From positions 1 through 64,000 of the forward strand of contig NZ_JAGFPE010000002.1 in assembly GCF_025962655.1 (NCBI RefSeq): a stretch of DNA of 64,000 nt, in the 5' to 3' direction. The translations under genes were made by a program, and so were the position numbers. Below the pieces are notes generated by a model that was not told where the DNA came from, searched no databases, and was given only the letters and a program-made list of their open reading frames with translations. The DNA is from Candidatus Symbiopectobacterium sp. NZEC151 (GTDB lineage Bacteria; Pseudomonadota; Gammaproteobacteria; Enterobacterales; Enterobacteriaceae). Positions 10,091 to 20,524 of this stretch are shown here, in pieces (position 1 is the first letter of the stretch; the number at the start of each line of letters is the position of its first letter).

Positions 10091-10963
10091 CTAGCGTGCC
10101 AACGCAGCTTTCACCGCATCGCCGATATCCGCCAGGCTGCGTACCGTTTTCACGCCAGCGGCTTCCAGCGCAGCGAATTTATCATCCGCCGTGCCTTTAC
10201 CACCGGCAATGATGGCACCCGCATGGCCCATGCGCTTGCCCTTCGGTGCCGTCACACCGGCGATGTACCCTACCACCGGTTTGGTAACATGCGCTTTGAT
10301 ATAGGCTGCCGCTTCTTCTTCCGCCGTGCCACCGATTTCACCGATCATCACGATGGCCTCGGTTTGCGGATCCTGCTCGAACAGCGCCAGAATATCGATA
10401 AAGTTGGAGCCTGGAATCGGGTCGCCGCCGATACCGACACAGCTTGACTGACCCAACCCGGTATCCGTGGTCTGTTTAACCGCTTCGTAGGTCAGCGTTC
10501 CTGAACGTGAAACGATCCCCACTTTACCCGGCTTGTGAATATGGCCGGGCATAATGCCAATTTTGCATTCACCCGGCGTAATGACGCCCGGGCAGTTCGG
10601 CCCAATCATCCGCACACCGCTCTGTTCCAGCTTCACCTTCACGGTCAGCATATCCAGCGTCGGGATACCTTCAGTGATACAGATAACCAGCTCAATACCC
10701 GCATCAATCGCTTCCAGAATCGAGTCTTTGCAAAACGGTGCCGGTACGTAGATCACCGAAGCCGTAGCGCCGGTCGCTTCCACCGCTTCGCGCACGGTAT
10801 TAAACACCGGCAAACCCAAATGTTCTGTGCCGCCTTTACCGGGCGTCACGCCGCCCACCAGTTGCGTACCGTAAGCGAGTGCTTGCTCAGAGTGGAAGGT
10901 GCCTTGGCTGCCGGTAAATCCCTGGCAAATGACTTTGGTGTGTTTATCAATCAAAATAGACAT
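10091..10963 (-). CDS. sucD: Succinyl-CoA synthetase alpha subunit
   Basis: SucD with SucC converts succinyl-CoA, ADP and phosphate to succinate, CoA and ATP. The 290-aa protein has the CoA-binding Rossmann segment [20 protein letters not shown] (about residues 10-29) and the phosphohistidine loop [12 protein letters not shown] near residue 247. E. coli SucD has 289 aa. Its ATG overlaps the sucC stop by one base (TAATG). It ends the sdhCDAB-sucABCD operon. Confidence 0.98.
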   Translation of the reverse strand: MSILIDKHTKVICQGFTGSQGTFHSEQALAYGTQLVGGVTPGKGGTEHLGLPVFNTVREAVEATGATASVIYVPAPFCKDSILEAIDAGIELVICITEGIPTLDMLTVKVKLEQSGVRMIGPNCPGVITPGECKIGIMPGHIHKPGKVGIVSRSGTLTYEAVKQTTDTGLGQSSCVGIGGDPIPGSNFIDILALFEQDPQTEAIVMIGEIGGTAEEEAAAYIKAHVTKPVVGYIAGVTAPKGKRMGHAGAIIAGGKGTADDKFAALEAAGVKTVRSLADIGDAVKAALAR

Positions 10964-12129
10964 TATTTACCCTCCGCTGCCTTCACAACCTGCTGAGCCG
11001 CATCTGTCAAACTGGTGGCGGCGATGATATTCAGGCCGCTGTCCGCCAGTTTCTTGGCACCCAGTTCCGCATTGTTTCCTTCCAGGCGCACCACCACAGG
11101 TACGTTAACGCCCACTTCGGCTACCGCACCAATGATGCCATCAGCGATCAGGTCGCAGCGCACGATACCGCCAAAGATATTGACCAGTACCGCTTTCACG
11201 TTGTCGTCGGAGAGAATGATTTTAAAGGCTTCCGTTACGCGCTCTTTGGTTGCGCCACCGCCCACATCCAGGAAGTTGGCCGGTGCGCCGCCGTGCAGTT
11301 TGACGATGTCCATGGTGCCCATGGCAAGACCCGCACCGTTCACCATGCAGCCGATATTGCCATCGAGCGCCACATAGTTCAGTTCCCACTGCGCCGCGTG
11401 CGCTTCGCGGGAATCTTCCTGACTCGGATCGCGCATTTCGCGCAGTTCCGGCTGACGGAACAATGCATTGCCGTCAGCGCCGAGTTTGCCGTCCAGACAG
11501 ATCAGATCGCCCTGCTTGGTGATCACCAGCGGGTTAATCTCTACCAGCGCCAGATCGCGCTCCAGGAACAGCGTCGCCAGTCCCATGAAAATCTTGGTGA
11601 ACTGCGCCACTTGCTTGCCGCTCAGGCCCAGTTTAAAGGCCAGCTCACGGCCCTGATAAGGCTGCGGGCCGGTCAACGGATCGAGCGCGGCTTTATGAAT
11701 CAGTTCCGGCGTCTCTTCCGCGACTTTTTCAATTTCCACCCCGCCTTCAGTCGAGGCCATAAACACCACGCGACGCGTAGCGCGATCGACCACAGCACCG
11801 AGATAGAGTTCTTGATCGATGTCGGTTGCAGCTTCCACCAGAATCTGGTGTACAGGCTGACCTTGCGCATCCGTTTGGTAGGTAACCAAACGTTTGCCCA
11901 GCCAATTTTCCGCAAACGCGCGAATATCTTCTTTGCTGCTCACCACTTTTACGCCGCCCGCTTTACCACGGCCACCCGCATGCACCTGGCATTTCACCAC
12001 CCACGGACCGGTGCCAATTTTCGAGGCGGCCTCTTCTGCTTCGCGCGGCGTGGTGCAGGCATAACCGGTCGGCGCCGGCAGGCCATATCGAGCAAAGAGC
12101 TGTTTTGCCTGATATTCATGTAAATTCAT
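10963..12129 (-). CDS. sucC: Succinyl-CoA synthetase beta subunit
   Basis: SucC supplies the ATP-grasp domain and succinate site of the synthetase. The 388-aa length equals E. coli. It begins [20 protein letters not shown] and contains [20 protein letters not shown] (nucleotide-binding strand and loop, about 44-63). The C-terminal segment [17 protein letters not shown] is diagnostic. A 152-nt gap with a hairpin separates it from sucB, and translation is coupled to sucD. Confidence 0.98.
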   Translation of the reverse strand: MNLHEYQAKQLFARYGLPAPTGYACTTPREAEEAASKIGTGPWVVKCQVHAGGRGKAGGVKVVSSKEDIRAFAENWLGKRLVTYQTDAQGQPVHQILVEAATDIDQELYLGAVVDRATRRVVFMASTEGGVEIEKVAEETPELIHKAALDPLTGPQPYQGRELAFKLGLSGKQVAQFTKIFMGLATLFLERDLALVEINPLVITKQGDLICLDGKLGADGNALFRQPELREMRDPSQEDSREAHAAQWELNYVALDGNIGCMVNGAGLAMGTMDIVKLHGGAPANFLDVGGGATKERVTEAFKIILSDDNVKAVLVNIFGGIVRCDLIADGIIGAVAEVGVNVPVVVRLEGNNAELGAKKLADSGLNIIAATSLTDAAQQVVKAAEGK

Positions 12130-12239
12130 GATGTTCTATCCATCTCGGTTTGAAGATAAGTCGCATGACTTTCTTGATATTATTGGATAACGCCGCCAGG
12201 GGCGGCTGCATAGCACAAAGTAAACCAATACTCCCGTAT

Positions 12240-12267
12240 GACCGCCGCTCGGCAGGCGGCGGCGGTC
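12240..12267. repeat. GC-rich palindromic unit between sucB and sucC
   Basis: GACCGCCGC and GCGGCGGTC form a 9-bp perfect stem around a 10-nt loop within the 152-nt sucB-sucC gap. It resembles REP-type units that stabilise upstream mRNA or tune expression inside an operon. No T-run follows, so termination is unlikely. Confidence 0.55.
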
Positions 12268-12281
12268 TACGTCATCACACG

Positions 12282-13505
12282 CTATACATCCAGCAGCAGG
12301 CGTGTTGGATCTTCCAGCATCTCTTTTACCGTGACCAAAAAGCCCACGGATTCGCGACCATCAATCAGCCGGTGATCGTAAGAAAGCGCCAGATACATCA
12401 TCGGCAGAATCACCACCTGCCCCTCCACGGCCATCGGCCTGTCTTTGATGGCATGCATGCCCAGAATCGCACTTTGCGGCGGGTTGATGATTGGCGTGGA
12501 CATCAGGGAGCCGAACACGCCACCGTTGGTAATGGTGAAATTACCGCCGGTCAGTTCTTCTACCGTCAGTTTGCCGTCGCGCCCTTTCACCGCGAGATCT
12601 TTGATTTTCTTCTCAACATCAGCCATACCCAGCGCATCGACATCGCGCAGCACTGGCGTGACCAGACCGCGCGGCGTGGAGACCGCGATACTGACATCAA
12701 AATAGTTGTGGTACACCACATCTTCGCCGTCAATGGAGGCGTTCACCTCGGGGTAGCGTTTCAGCGCTTCCACCACGGCTTTGATGTAGAACGACATAAA
12801 GCCCAGGCGCACACCGTGGCGTTTTTCAAACGCATCGCCGTACTGCTGACGCAGGTCCATAATCGGCTTCATGTTGACTTCGTTAAAGGTCGTCAACATG
12901 GCGGTACTGTTTTTCGCTTCGAGCAGGCGTTCCGCAACACGCTTACGCAGGCGTGTCATCGGCACACGTTTTTCGCTGCGATGGGCCAAAGCGGGTGCAG
13001 CTTGCGCTTTCTCCGCTTTTTTATCACTGCCGCTGGCAGCCTGCGTCTGCGCCGCCAGATGCTTCTCCACATCTTCACGCGTGATACGGCCACCGACGCC
13101 GCTGCCTTTGATCGCAGCCGCATCCAGACCGTGCTCACCGATCAGACGACGAATTGCCGGACTGAGCGCGTCGTTGTTCTCTTCGGTCAACCCGGCGGTA
13201 TGGCGCTGGGCAGGCGTAGACTCTTTGCTCTGCGATTTTTCGCTGGTTTCTTTACCGGAGCTGTCGCCCCGACGCAGACGCCCAAGAATTTGGCGCGATG
13301 TCACCGTAGCGCCTTCGCTTTCCAGCACGGCATCCAGCACGCCCGCTTCAGGCGCCGGCACTTCCAGCACCACTTTATCGGTTTCAATTTCGACCAGCAC
13401 TTCATCACGCTGGACGCTGTCACCCGGCTTTTTATGCCAGGTCGCCACGGAAGCATCCGCTACCGATTCGGGAAGGTCAGGGACAAGAATATCTACGCTA
13501 CTCAT
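12282..13505 (-). CDS. sucB: 2-oxoglutarate dehydrogenase E2 (dihydrolipoyl succinyltransferase)
   Basis: SucB is the E2 core that transfers the succinyl group to CoA. The 407-aa protein has an N-terminal lipoyl domain with the lipoyl-Lys motif [17 protein letters not shown] (about 42-58), a linker, a peripheral subunit-binding domain (about 112-149, [20 protein letters not shown]) and a C-terminal catalytic domain ending with [16 protein letters not shown], which holds the catalytic His and Asp. It lies 15 nt after sucA. E. coli SucB has 405 aa. Confidence 0.98.
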   Translation of the reverse strand: MSSVDILVPDLPESVADASVATWHKKPGDSVQRDEVLVEIETDKVVLEVPAPEAGVLDAVLESEGATVTSRQILGRLRRGDSSGKETSEKSQSKESTPAQRHTAGLTEENNDALSPAIRRLIGEHGLDAAAIKGSGVGGRITREDVEKHLAAQTQAASGSDKKAEKAQAAPALAHRSEKRVPMTRLRKRVAERLLEAKNSTAMLTTFNEVNMKPIMDLRQQYGDAFEKRHGVRLGFMSFYIKAVVEALKRYPEVNASIDGEDVVYHNYFDVSIAVSTPRGLVTPVLRDVDALGMADVEKKIKDLAVKGRDGKLTVEELTGGNFTITNGGVFGSLMSTPIINPPQSAILGMHAIKDRPMAVEGQVVILPMMYLALSYDHRLIDGRESVGFLVTVKEMLEDPTRLLLDV

Positions 13506-13520
13506 TATCTATCCTTTTAT

Positions 13521-16328
13521 TTAATCAACGTTCAGCGCGTCGTTAACCAGATCTTGCTGTTGTTTCTGATGCACAGACATATAACCGACCGCCGGAGAGG
13601 CGGAGGCCGGGCGTCCGGCGTAACGCAAAGACGCTCCAAAGGGAATCACTTCGCGGAAATGGTGCTGGCTGCAATACCATGCTCCCTGATTAAGCGGCTC
13701 TTCCTGACACCAGACAAAATCATGCACATGCGCAAACGGCGCTAACGCCGCTTGTACCGCCTGCTGCGGGAACGGGTAGAGTTGCTCGATGCGCACAATC
13801 GCCACGTTGTTCTGTTCATTCTTACGACGCTGTTCCAATAAATCATAGTAGACCTTGCCGGAACAGAGCACGACGCGCTTCACTCCTTGCGGATCAAGTT
13901 CGTCAATTTCACCGATAGCCGGCTGGAACGCGCCGTTTGCCAACTCTTCCAACGAGGAGATCGCCAACGGATGGCGCAACAACGATTTCGGTGACATCAC
14001 CACCAGCGGACGCCGCATACCGCGTAGCGCCTGACGACGCAACATATGGTAAACCTGCGCCGGGGTCGACGGAATGCACACCTGCATGTTTTGCTCAGCG
14101 CACAGTTGCAGATAACGCTCGAGGCGCGCGGAGGAGTGCTCCGGACCCTGACCTTCATAGCCGTGCGGCAGCAGCATCACCAGGCCGCACATGCGTCCCC
14201 ACTTCTGCTCACCGGAGCTGATGAACTGATCGATCACCACCTGCGCACCGTTGGCGAAATCGCCGAACTGCGCTTCCCAAATGGTCAACGTGCGCGGCTC
14301 TGCCGTGGCATATCCGTATTCAAACGCCAGAATCGCCTCTTCGGACAACACCGAGTCCCACACGTTAAACGTGCCCTGCGCGTTATGCACGTGTTCCAGC
14401 GGCGTGTAGCTCGAGCCATTCTTTTGGTTATGCACCACGGCGTGGCGGTGGAAGAAAGTGCCACGACCGCTGTCTTCACCGGAAATTCGAATAGGAATAC
14501 CGTCATCCACCAGCGTGGCGTAAGCCAGGGTTTCGGCGCCGCCCCAATCGAAGGGCTTATTACCCAACGCCATTTCGGCACGATCGGCATACACCTTGGT
14601 AACACGCGGATGCGTCTCGATGGCTTCCGGCACTTCACTGATGCGTTTTGCCAACTCTTGCAGGCGTTTCATCTCCACTTTGTGTGGATAGGGTTCATCC
14701 CACTCGTGGTTCAGGTAAGGCGTCCAGGTAAAGGATTGCATGTCCATTTCACGCCACTCTTCCACCACGCATTCGCCCGCGTCCAACGCGTCGCGATACA
14801 GGTTAACCTGTACGGTGGCATCTTCCAGCGTGATGCTTTTTTCCAGTTCCAGGCGATCGGCATACACCTTGCGCGGCGTCGGGTGTTTTTTGATCTTCTG
14901 GTACATCATCGGCTGCGTGGCACTTGGCTCATCCGCTTCGTTGTGACCATGACGACGGTAGCAAATCAGATCGATAAACACATCGCGTTTGAACTCATTG
15001 CGGAAATCCAGCGCCAGACGCGTCACATAGGCGACCGCTTCCGGGTCGTCAGCGTTGACGTGGAAAATCGGTGCTTGCACCATCTTGCCAATGTCGGTGC
15101 AATATTCCGTGGAACGAATATCCAGCGGGTTGGAGGTGGTGAAACCAATGCGGTTGTTGATCACGATACGCAACGTACCGCCCACTTCGTAGCCGCGCAC
15201 GGTGGACATGTTCAGCAGTTCCTGCACCACGCCCTGCCCACTGATGGCGGCATCGCCGTGAATGGTCACCGGCAACACGCGTGGGCCGCTCTCACTGCTG
15301 AGACGATCGAGGCGCGCACGCACGGAACCGGTCACCACCGGGCTGACAATCTCAAGGTGCGAGGGGTTAAACGCCAGCGCCAGATGCACCAGACCGCCTT
15401 CAGTCGCGAATTCAGACGAAAAGCCCTGATGGTATTTCACATCACCGGTGCCGAGATGCTCTTTGTGCTTACCGGCAAACTCATCGAACAAATCCTGCGG
15501 CTTTTTGCCCAGTACGTTAACCAGCACGTTGAGGCGGCCACGGTGCGCCATGCCCAACACCACTTCGCGCGTGCCGTTGTTGCCCGCGTGGCGGATCATC
15601 TCTTTGAGCATCGGCACCAGCGCATCGCCACCTTCCAGCGAGAAGCGTTTAGCGCCGGGGTATTTGGCACCCAAGTAGCGCTCAAGCCCTTCCGCCGCCG
15701 TCAGCTCTTTCAGGAAGCGATACTTCTCTTCCAAACTAAAAGAAGGCTGGCCGGTGATGGATTCGATACGCTGCTGAATCCAGCGTTTTTCATCGGTGCT
15801 GGTGATGTGCATGTATTCCGCACCGATAGAACCGCAGTAGGTGCGCTTCAAGGCGTCATACAATTCACCGAGCTTCATGGTCTCTTTGCCAATGGCAAAA
15901 GAGCCCACGTTATAGGAATCCTGAAGGTCATCTGCCGTCAGGTTATGGTAGGCCAGATCGAGTTCAGCAACCGGGGCTTGCGGGCGTAAGTCGATCGGGT
16001 CCAGCTTGGCTTGCTGATGTCCACGGAAACGAAACGCGTTAATCAGCTGCAATACTTTGACCTGCTTGGCGTCAATGTCAGGATCGGTCACAGAGGAGCT
16101 AAAGCGCGAGGCATCTTTCGCCAGACGGCGGAAATAGTCGCGCGTTTTGGAGTGCAGTTGATCGGGTTTGACCCCCGCCGTAGGCAACTGCTGGAAGATA
16201 GACCGCCAGCTAAGATCGATAGAATCCGGATCGGTTAAAAAATCTTCATAGAGCTGTTCTATGTAGGACTGGTTCGCGCCCGCCAGATAGGAGGAATCCA
16301 GCCAGGCCTTCATTGCGCCGTTCTGCAT
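13521..16328 (-). CDS. sucA: 2-oxoglutarate dehydrogenase E1
   Basis: SucA is the thiamine diphosphate-dependent E1 that decarboxylates 2-oxoglutarate. The 935-aa product begins MQNGAMKAWLDSSYLAGANQ, very close to E. coli SucA (933 aa). Visible signatures include GMAHRGRLNVLVNVLGKKPQ, the ThDP region with HGDAAISGQGVVQE, and SGEDSGRGTFFHRHAV. The start at 16328 gives the family N-terminus. Long antisense frames facing it and sucB are shadows. A 312-bp gap with three hairpins separates it from sdhB. Confidence 0.98.
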   Translation of the reverse strand: MQNGAMKAWLDSSYLAGANQSYIEQLYEDFLTDPDSIDLSWRSIFQQLPTAGVKPDQLHSKTRDYFRRLAKDASRFSSSVTDPDIDAKQVKVLQLINAFRFRGHQQAKLDPIDLRPQAPVAELDLAYHNLTADDLQDSYNVGSFAIGKETMKLGELYDALKRTYCGSIGAEYMHITSTDEKRWIQQRIESITGQPSFSLEEKYRFLKELTAAEGLERYLGAKYPGAKRFSLEGGDALVPMLKEMIRHAGNNGTREVVLGMAHRGRLNVLVNVLGKKPQDLFDEFAGKHKEHLGTGDVKYHQGFSSEFATEGGLVHLALAFNPSHLEIVSPVVTGSVRARLDRLSSESGPRVLPVTIHGDAAISGQGVVQELLNMSTVRGYEVGGTLRIVINNRIGFTTSNPLDIRSTEYCTDIGKMVQAPIFHVNADDPEAVAYVTRLALDFRNEFKRDVFIDLICYRRHGHNEADEPSATQPMMYQKIKKHPTPRKVYADRLELEKSITLEDATVQVNLYRDALDAGECVVEEWREMDMQSFTWTPYLNHEWDEPYPHKVEMKRLQELAKRISEVPEAIETHPRVTKVYADRAEMALGNKPFDWGGAETLAYATLVDDGIPIRISGEDSGRGTFFHRHAVVHNQKNGSSYTPLEHVHNAQGTFNVWDSVLSEEAILAFEYGYATAEPRTLTIWEAQFGDFANGAQVVIDQFISSGEQKWGRMCGLVMLLPHGYEGQGPEHSSARLERYLQLCAEQNMQVCIPSTPAQVYHMLRRQALRGMRRPLVVMSPKSLLRHPLAISSLEELANGAFQPAIGEIDELDPQGVKRVVLCSGKVYYDLLEQRRKNEQNNVAIVRIEQLYPFPQQAVQAALAPFAHVHDFVWCQEEPLNQGAWYCSQHHFREVIPFGASLRYAGRPASASPAVGYMSVHQKQQQDLVNDALNVD

Positions 16329-16458
16329 TGTGATCCCTTAAGCTAATAAGCTTCAGTTTTCGCCGTGGTTAACATGTCCTGTGCCGTAAAAAAACCAGGC
16401 ACCGTAAACGGTTCATTTCCCTGTCAGATACGCAGGGCCAGGGTATCCTTACCCTTTA

Positions 16459-16540
16459 AGGAACCTTTAAAAACCGGTTTGGCGCACAAGCCCGTTTTTA
16501 AAGGTTTCCTATCATCCCCCCGCTAACTGCCGGGGGGATA
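16459..16540. promoter_or_regulatory. Hairpin array in the sdhB-sucA gap
   Basis: Two strong dyads lie in tandem. The arms AAGGAACCTTTAAAAACCGG (16459-16478) and CCCGTTTTTAAAGGTTTCCT (from 16492) are complementary apart from one indel. ATCCCCCC (16515-16522) pairs with GGGGGGAT (16533-16540). A third GC-rich dyad, GCGCCGCGC with GCGCGGCGGCGC, lies at about 16588-16620. They lie within the 312-bp sdhB-sucA gap, where E. coli has an internal suc promoter. RNA processing, mRNA stabilisation or attenuation are possible roles. No T-run is present. Confidence 0.55.
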
Positions 16541-16640
16541 ATCATGTTACGTCTTACCACTGCACACTACGGCAGTTTTACCTCTGCGCCGCGCCGTAAT
16601 TTCTCTGCGCGGCGGCGCTTACGCGGTTTCGCGCGGTACT

Positions 16641-17357
16641 TTAGGCCCCGCGTTGCAACAACATCGATTTGATGTGCCCAATCGCCCGCGTGGGGTTGAG
16701 TCCTTTCGGGCAGACATTGACGCAGTTCATGATGCTGTGGCAGCGGAATACGCTGAAGGCATCATCCAGCGCATCCAGTCGCGGCTTGGTTTCCGTATCA
16801 CGGCTGTCGATCAGGAAACGGTAAGCCGCCAGCAGCCCCGCCGGGCCCACAAATTTATCCGGGTTCCACCAGAACGACGGACAAGACGTGGAACAGCAGG
16901 CGCACATGATGCACTCATACAATCCATCCAGCTTGGCACGCTGGTCCGGCGACTGCAAATGTTCACGTGCCGGTGGATTCTGTCCATTATTCAACAAGTA
17001 AGGTTTTATTTTCTCATATTGGGCATAGAACTGTCCCATGTCCACCACCAAATCGCGGATTACCGGTAATCCCGGCAATGGACGGATGACAATTTTACCT
17101 TTAGCCCGTTGCAGCGCCGAGACAGGCGTGATGCAAGCCAGCCCGTTTTTGCCGTTCATGTTCAGGCCGTCAGAACCACAGACCCCTTCACGGCAAGAGC
17201 GACGGAACGCCAGCGTAGGATCTTGCTCTTTCAGCTGGATCAGCGCGTCAAGCAACATCATGTCGCGCCCTTCCTCCGCCTCAAGCGTGTACTCCTGCAT
17301 ATGCGGCGCGTCGTCAACATCCGGGTTGTAGCGATAAATTGAAAATTCAAGTTTCAT
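16641..17357 (-). CDS. sdhB: Succinate dehydrogenase iron-sulfur subunit
   Basis: SdhB passes electrons from FAD to ubiquinone through three Fe-S clusters. All Cys motifs are present in the 238-aa protein: CREGVCGSDG (2Fe-2S, about 55-64), CIMCACCSTSCP (4Fe-4S, about 149-160) and CHSIMNCVNVCPKG (3Fe-4S with the last 4Fe-4S Cys, about 206-219). Length equals E. coli SdhB. It starts 18 nt after sdhA. Confidence 0.98.
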   Translation of the reverse strand: MKLEFSIYRYNPDVDDAPHMQEYTLEAEEGRDMMLLDALIQLKEQDPTLAFRRSCREGVCGSDGLNMNGKNGLACITPVSALQRAKGKIVIRPLPGLPVIRDLVVDMGQFYAQYEKIKPYLLNNGQNPPAREHLQSPDQRAKLDGLYECIMCACCSTSCPSFWWNPDKFVGPAGLLAAYRFLIDSRDTETKPRLDALDDAFSVFRCHSIMNCVNVCPKGLNPTRAIGHIKSMLLQRGA

Positions 17358-17375
17358 CGTGCCATCTCCGCGACA

Positions 17376-19142
17376 TTAGTAAGTACGTATTTTCGGCGGA
17401 AACGCCGGACGTAATTTAGGTTGCATGTTCACCTCACGGCGCGTCATGCTCTCGTTTTGCGGCAAATACAGCGAATGACACAACCAGTTTTCATCATCGC
17501 GATCCGGGTAGTCGAAGCGGCTGTGCGCCCCACGACTTTCGGTACGGTAATTGGCGGAGACGGCCGTTGCATAGGCAGTTTCCATCAGGTTATCCAGTTC
17601 GAGACACTCAATGCGCTGGGTATTGAACTCCGTAGAGGTGTCATCAAGGCGCGCATTTTTCAGACGCTCGCGAATCACCTTCAGCTCTTCCAACCCTTTC
17701 GCCATCGCATCCCCTTCACGGAACACCGAGAAGTTGTTCTGCATGCAGGATTGCAATGCCTTGCGGATTTCCACCGGATCTTCCCCAGTGCGATTGTTGT
17801 TCCAGCGGTTCAAACGTTCCAACGCCGCTTCAACATCGCTGTCGCTGGCATCGCGCAGTTCACCCTGCTCTTGCAGCGATTCTTGCAAATGCATGCCGGC
17901 AGAGCGGCCAAACACCACCAGATCGAGCAGCGAGTTACCGCCTAAACGGTTAGCGCCGTGTACGGAAACGCAGGCAATCTCCCCGACGGCAAACAGCCCC
18001 GGCACCACAACATCTTCGCCCTTTTCATTGACCGTCAACGCCTGACCGCTCACCTTGGTGGGAATACCGCCCATCATATAGTGGCAGGTGGGAATGACCG
18101 GAATCGGTTCTTTCACTGGATCGACGTGAGCAAAAGTACGAGACAGCTCCAGAATGCCCGGCAGGCGTGATTCCAGCACCTCTTTACCCAAGTGATCCAG
18201 TTTCAGCTTGGCGTGCGGGCCCCACGGGCCGTCGCAGCCGCGCCCTTCACGGATTTCAATCATGATGGAGCGCGCAACCACATCGCGGCCAGCCAGATCT
18301 TTGGCGTTAGGCGCATAGCGCTCCATAAAACGCTCACCGTGCTTGTTGAGCAAATAGCCCCCTTCACCACGGCAGCCTTCGGTCACCAACACCCCCGCGC
18401 CCGCAATTCCGGTCGGGTGGAACTGCCACATTTCCATATCCTGCACCGGCACACCGGCACGCAGCGCCATGCCGACGCCGTCACCGGTATTGATGTAGGC
18501 GTTGGTGGTGGATTGGTAGATGCGGCCTGCACCACCGGTTGCCAGTATCGTTGCACCCGCTTTGAAATAGACCACTTCGCCGGTCTCAATACAGATAGCG
18601 GTACAGCCGACCACTGCGCCATCCTGATTCTTCACCAGATCCAGCGCATACCATTCAGAGAAGATGGTGGTGTGATTTTTCAGGTTTTGCTGATAAAGCG
18701 TATGCAACAGGGCATGGCCGGTACGGTCAGCCGCTGCGGCCGTACGCGCCGCCTGCTCACCACCGAAATTCTTCGATTGCCCGCCGAACGGACGCTGATA
18801 GATGCGGCCATCATCCAGACGAGAGAAAGGCAGCCCCATATGTTCCAGTTCCAGAATGGCTTCCGGGCCAGTTTTGCACATGTATTCGATGGCATCCTGA
18901 TCGCCAATGTAGTCCGACCCTTTTACGGTATCGTACATGTGCCATTCCCAGTTATCTTCATGGGTATTGCCCAGTGCGACGGTAATACCGCCCTGCGCAG
19001 ACACCGTGTGCGAGCGCGTCGGGAATACCTTGGACAGCAGGGCACAGGAAAGCCCCATTTGGGAGATTTGTAACGCAGCGCGCATACCTGCACCGCCTGC
19101 GCCGACAACAACGGCATCAAATTGCCTAATTGGTAAATTCAT
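17376..19142 (-). CDS. sdhA: Succinate dehydrogenase flavoprotein subunit
   Basis: SdhA oxidises succinate to fumarate. The start at 19142 gives [20 protein letters not shown] and 588 aa, the same as E. coli. An upstream start would add only four residues and lose the usual 1-nt overlap with the sdhD stop. The N-terminal FAD motif GAGGAG, the covalent-FAD His in [13 protein letters not shown] (near residue 45) and the active-site stretch [20 protein letters not shown] are present. The gene is the third of sdhCDAB. Confidence 0.98.
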   Translation of the reverse strand: MNLPIRQFDAVVVGAGGAGMRAALQISQMGLSCALLSKVFPTRSHTVSAQGGITVALGNTHEDNWEWHMYDTVKGSDYIGDQDAIEYMCKTGPEAILELEHMGLPFSRLDDGRIYQRPFGGQSKNFGGEQAARTAAAADRTGHALLHTLYQQNLKNHTTIFSEWYALDLVKNQDGAVVGCTAICIETGEVVYFKAGATILATGGAGRIYQSTTNAYINTGDGVGMALRAGVPVQDMEMWQFHPTGIAGAGVLVTEGCRGEGGYLLNKHGERFMERYAPNAKDLAGRDVVARSIMIEIREGRGCDGPWGPHAKLKLDHLGKEVLESRLPGILELSRTFAHVDPVKEPIPVIPTCHYMMGGIPTKVSGQALTVNEKGEDVVVPGLFAVGEIACVSVHGANRLGGNSLLDLVVFGRSAGMHLQESLQEQGELRDASDSDVEAALERLNRWNNNRTGEDPVEIRKALQSCMQNNFSVFREGDAMAKGLEELKVIRERLKNARLDDTSTEFNTQRIECLELDNLMETAYATAVSANYRTESRGAHSRFDYPDRDDENWLCHSLYLPQNESMTRREVNMQPKLRPAFPPKIRTY

Positions 19143-19489
19143 CACGCACCCCACACCACAACGGTTCCATAAATAACGTACACCAGCAGCGCCACCACGA
19201 TGGCGAGTTGCAATATCAGACGCAGCGCCAGCGGCTTGATGTAGTCAGTCAGCACCTGCCACATTCCTATCCAGGCGTGAACCAGGATGGCGAACAGCGT
19301 CAGCAGCGTGAACACTTTGGTAAGGGGCATCGCGAAGAAACCGCGCCAGACCGGATAGGTGATATCCCCCGCCGTCGCGATGAAACCGATGAGATAAATC
19401 ACGTAGAGCACGATAACAATGGCAGAAGCGCGAATGAGCAGCCAATCGTGAACGCCATTACGTCCTAATGCAGAAGCATTGCTTACCAT
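19142..19489 (-). CDS. sdhD: Succinate dehydrogenase membrane anchor SdhD
   Basis: SdhD is a 115-aa membrane anchor that helps bind haem b and quinone. The start at 19489 gives [20 protein letters not shown], matching E. coli SdhD in sequence and length. The reading frame is open further upstream but that part overlaps sdhC. Three transmembrane helices are evident, and [13 protein letters not shown] holds the haem-ligand His region. It overlaps sdhC by 7 nt and sdhA by 1 nt. Confidence 0.97.
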   Translation of the reverse strand: MVSNASALGRNGVHDWLLIRASAIVIVLYVIYLIGFIATAGDITYPVWRGFFAMPLTKVFTLLTLFAILVHAWIGMWQVLTDYIKPLALRLILQLAIVVALLVYVIYGTVVVWGA

Positions 19490-19872
19490 ACGAGGACTCC
19501 AGCCAGTAGTGAAAGCACGACAGTAATGATAAAAGAGAGCCTTGCGGAACGATTTCCCGACGCGAGATCTTCTTCCAGAAAGCCAAAGTCCATCATCAGG
19601 TGGCGTAATCCGCCAACGATGTGGTAGGCCAGCGCGGTGAGGATGCCCCACAGAATAAATTTAACAATCACGCTATCCAGAATGGCCGCGGCGTACAGGA
19701 ATCCCTCTTCTGAGGCAAGAGAGTGCCCGAGCAGCCACAGCAGAATGCCGACGGCCACAAAGGTAATTACGCCAGAGACACGGTGAAGAATTGAGGCTAT
19801 CGCAGTTACGGGAAACTGGATCGTTTGCAGATCCAGATTGACAGGTCTTTGTTTTTTCACGGATTTGCCCAC
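19483..19872 (-). CDS. sdhC: Succinate dehydrogenase cytochrome b556 subunit SdhC
   Basis: SdhC is a 129-aa membrane subunit, identical in length to E. coli. It contains [20 protein letters not shown], the quinone-site Ser and Arg in SILHRVSG near residues 27-34, and a haem ligand His in [10 protein letters not shown]. Three transmembrane helices are visible. It is the first gene of the sdh-suc operon and is transcribed away from gltA. Confidence 0.98.
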   Translation of the reverse strand: MGKSVKKQRPVNLDLQTIQFPVTAIASILHRVSGVITFVAVGILLWLLGHSLASEEGFLYAAAILDSVIVKFILWGILTALAYHIVGGLRHLMMDFGFLEEDLASGNRSARLSFIITVVLSLLAGVLVW

Positions 19873-20524
19873 ACACCTTTATTATTTTTCGTTCCTCCGG
19901 ACCTGTAACTAGGTCAGACAGCGCGAAGAATGCAGCCACATGCTTCCGGGTGATACGTTGGCCTTAACGTCAACATCCCATGTTAAACGGCACATGACTT
20001 ATTCACGCTGGGTGCTCCTACTTCAGGGGGTTCCGGAGACCTGAGGCGAGTATAAGTACTTCACAATCTTATTACAATTAGCCCACAAATTGTTTAGTGA
20101 CATTTCAGCTAAACAGTGAGTGAGATCACTTATTTCACATTTTATATAAAATTAACCATCTCATTTGACATATATTAAACAATTAAATTACAAATAGAGC
20201 TGTAATCTGAAAGTCATCCGTTAAAGAATTCAAGATAGGCTTTCCCAAGTGACATGACTTGTGTAACAGTGGAAAGTCGAATTCCACGTATAAAGTCATG
20301 TTAATGACTAGAGTAGACTAGAATTTAGAGAATCGTTACTAACCAGAAGAACACGGTTTTCCTTTGATGGGGTGGTGAGCCCGGCCACTGCCCGATGCTG
20401 TACCCTGATAGGTGCAAATGCCGAGACCTCGGCGTTTTGGCCGAGTTTCTCCGTTCGGTGTACAGGCATAACGGTATTTCTTCGGTGATAAATTTTTAAA
20501 ATTAAAGCGCTAAGGAGACTGTAA
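19873..20524. other. Divergent sdhC-gltA control region
   Basis: This 652-bp AT-rich interval contains no supported gene. It must hold the sdhC promoter (minus) and gltA promoters (plus). A CRP-like partial match, AGTGAGATCACT, lies at about 20118-20129, and an AT-rich ArcA-type stretch lies around 20165-20195. Neither match is strong enough to call. The gltA Shine-Dalgarno AAGGAGA is at about 20512-20518. Confidence 0.5.

Noticed and set aside
12150-12281. Possible promoter or terminator between sucB and sucC
   Set aside because: The hairpin at 12240-12267 has no T-run and no clear promoter elements were found. It is listed only as a palindromic unit.
14046-15989. A 647-codon open frame on the plus strand opposite sucA, and similar long frames opposite sucB, cydB, asnB and tolA
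   Set aside because: These are antisense shadows of well-identified genes. Their products are rich in His, Arg and Gln or in Ala and Ser, have no recognisable domain, and lack ribosome sites.
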